Shown here: positions 5,356-5,726 of the stretch, one piece after another | Position numbering within the stretch: position 1 is the stretch's first letter | Layout of the letters: the number at the start of each line of letters is the position of its first letter | Assembly: GCA_034408745.1 (NCBI GenBank) | Contig: JAWXCM010000033.1 | Location: forward strand, 1-5,726 | Direction of reading: 5' to 3' | Length of the DNA stretch: 5,726 bases | DNA from: JAWXCM01 sp034408745 | GTDB lineage: Bacteria > Acidobacteriota > Terriglobia > Bryobacterales > Bryobacteraceae | Notes under the pieces: model-generated | Databases searched by the model: none | The model's input: only the letters and a program-made list of their open reading frames with translations | Told to the model about the DNA's origin: nothing | Program-made: the position numbers and the translations under genes

Positions 5356-5726
5356 ATGCAACTCAGCGGGAAATTCTTACTGGCACTCGTCATCGCTTGC
5401 GCATCATCGCAGGCGGGAATCGTATACTGGACCGACTTCGTCAACGGCCCTGGCCCGCCCAGCGCAGGGTATGGCACCATCGCTACGCCTCAGGGCAACG
5501 TGGGTGTGAGCATCACCGGCCCGATCCTGCTTGTCCGGGGCGCCAACGGGTTGTCTTGGAATGGCGGTTACTGGACGGGAGGTGGAGTCGACAACTACCC
5601 CGACTTCGAAGAGGACTTCATAATCATTGACCCGGGCATCTTCACCATCTCGTTTGACAGCCCGGTGGTCAATCCGGTGATCGCCATCTATAGCCTCGGA
5701 GCCGGCGCTCCGATCGTGAATCTCAC
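5356..5726 (+). CDS. Secreted protein N-terminus, PEP-CTERM-family-like (partial)
   Basis: ATG 5356 is preceded by GGAG (5347-5350) at 5 bases; 123 codons are present before the window ends. Residues 1-20 form an export signal (Lys6, hydrophobic FLLALVIA at 7-14). Cleavage could be by signal peptidase I near SSQA/G, or the VIAC at 12-15 could act as a lipobox making it a lipoprotein anchored at Cys15. The mature part begins IVYWTDFVNG and is rich in Gly, Pro, Thr and beta-prone stretches (GNVGVSITGPILL, then FTISFDSPVVNPVIAIYSLG). This resembles secreted acidobacterial proteins ending in a PEP-CTERM sorting tail, in which a WTD start and a TFSSPVTNPV-like strand are frequent; that is recalled similarity, and the C-terminus is out of view. 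It shares strand with TPR-CHAT but a hairpin lies between, so co-transcription is open. Confidence 0.65.
   Translation, partial: MQLSGKFLLALVIACASSQAGIVYWTDFVNGPGPPSAGYGTIATPQGNVGVSITGPILLVRGANGLSWNGGYWTGGGVDNYPDFEEDFIIIDPGIFTISFDSPVVNPVIAIYSLGAGAPIVNL

Noticed and set aside
5058..5630. 190-residue plus-strand open frame across the CHAT end and the secreted protein start
   Set aside because: It runs out of frame through two supported genes and has no domain.
1..5726. CRISPR array, tRNA/rRNA genes, insertion sequence ends
   Set aside because: No regularly spaced repeats, no tRNA-like cloverleaf, no rRNA sequence, and no transposase or terminal inverted repeats were seen on either strand. The likeness to Csx29 is at family level only.

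Overview
The window is high in GC and looks like a soil-type Acidobacteriota chromosome, probably from the Ca. Solibacter/Bryobacterales side. That placement is recalled from family knowledge, not searched: a sigma-70-like factor with a long C-terminal region, a zinc-binding anti-sigma protein with a fibronectin-like periplasmic part, a TPR-CHAT protein, and a secreted protein resembling PEP-CTERM-family N-termini are typical of that group.

Layout. The minus strand from 3423 down to 1 carries a tight series: a sigma-70-like factor (3423-2479), an anti-sigma-like membrane protein (2478-1556, with a frame change near its start), a shortened Rieske oxygenase alpha-subunit relic (1552-1016), a class I SAM-dependent methyltransferase (about 978-256), and the Tat-type N-terminus of an FMN-dependent alpha-hydroxy-acid dehydrogenase (196-1, running off the edge). 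Gaps are 0, 3, about 37 and 59 bases, so one transcript is possible. The plus strand starts 48 bases from the sigma gene and carries a signal-peptide leader (3472-3531) closed by an in-frame TAA, the TPR-CHAT protease-like gene (3547-5280), and a secreted protein (5356 onward, running off the edge).

How it may work together. Sigma factor, membrane anti-sigma and divergent TPR-CHAT protein form a plausible regulatory triad: a caspase-like CHAT protein could control the anti-sigma protein and so release the sigma factor. This is inference. The CHAT His and Cys are both present.

What stands out. Three neighbouring genes carry unusual interruptions. (1) The anti-sigma gene changes frame by -1 exactly at a GGGAAAG heptamer followed by an 8-base spacer and a GC-rich hairpin, the layout of a programmed -1 frameshift. 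(2) The TPR-CHAT gene has an in-frame TAA exactly between a signal peptide and the mature protein, with a strong ribosome-binding site and ATG just after it. (3) The Rieske gene keeps its two ends and short family motifs in three different frames, having lost the [2Fe-2S] cluster region. The TPR-CHAT protein also appears to lack the usual long linker between TPR and CHAT. These may be recoding, gene decay by repeated deletion, or assembly error; the sequence alone does not decide.
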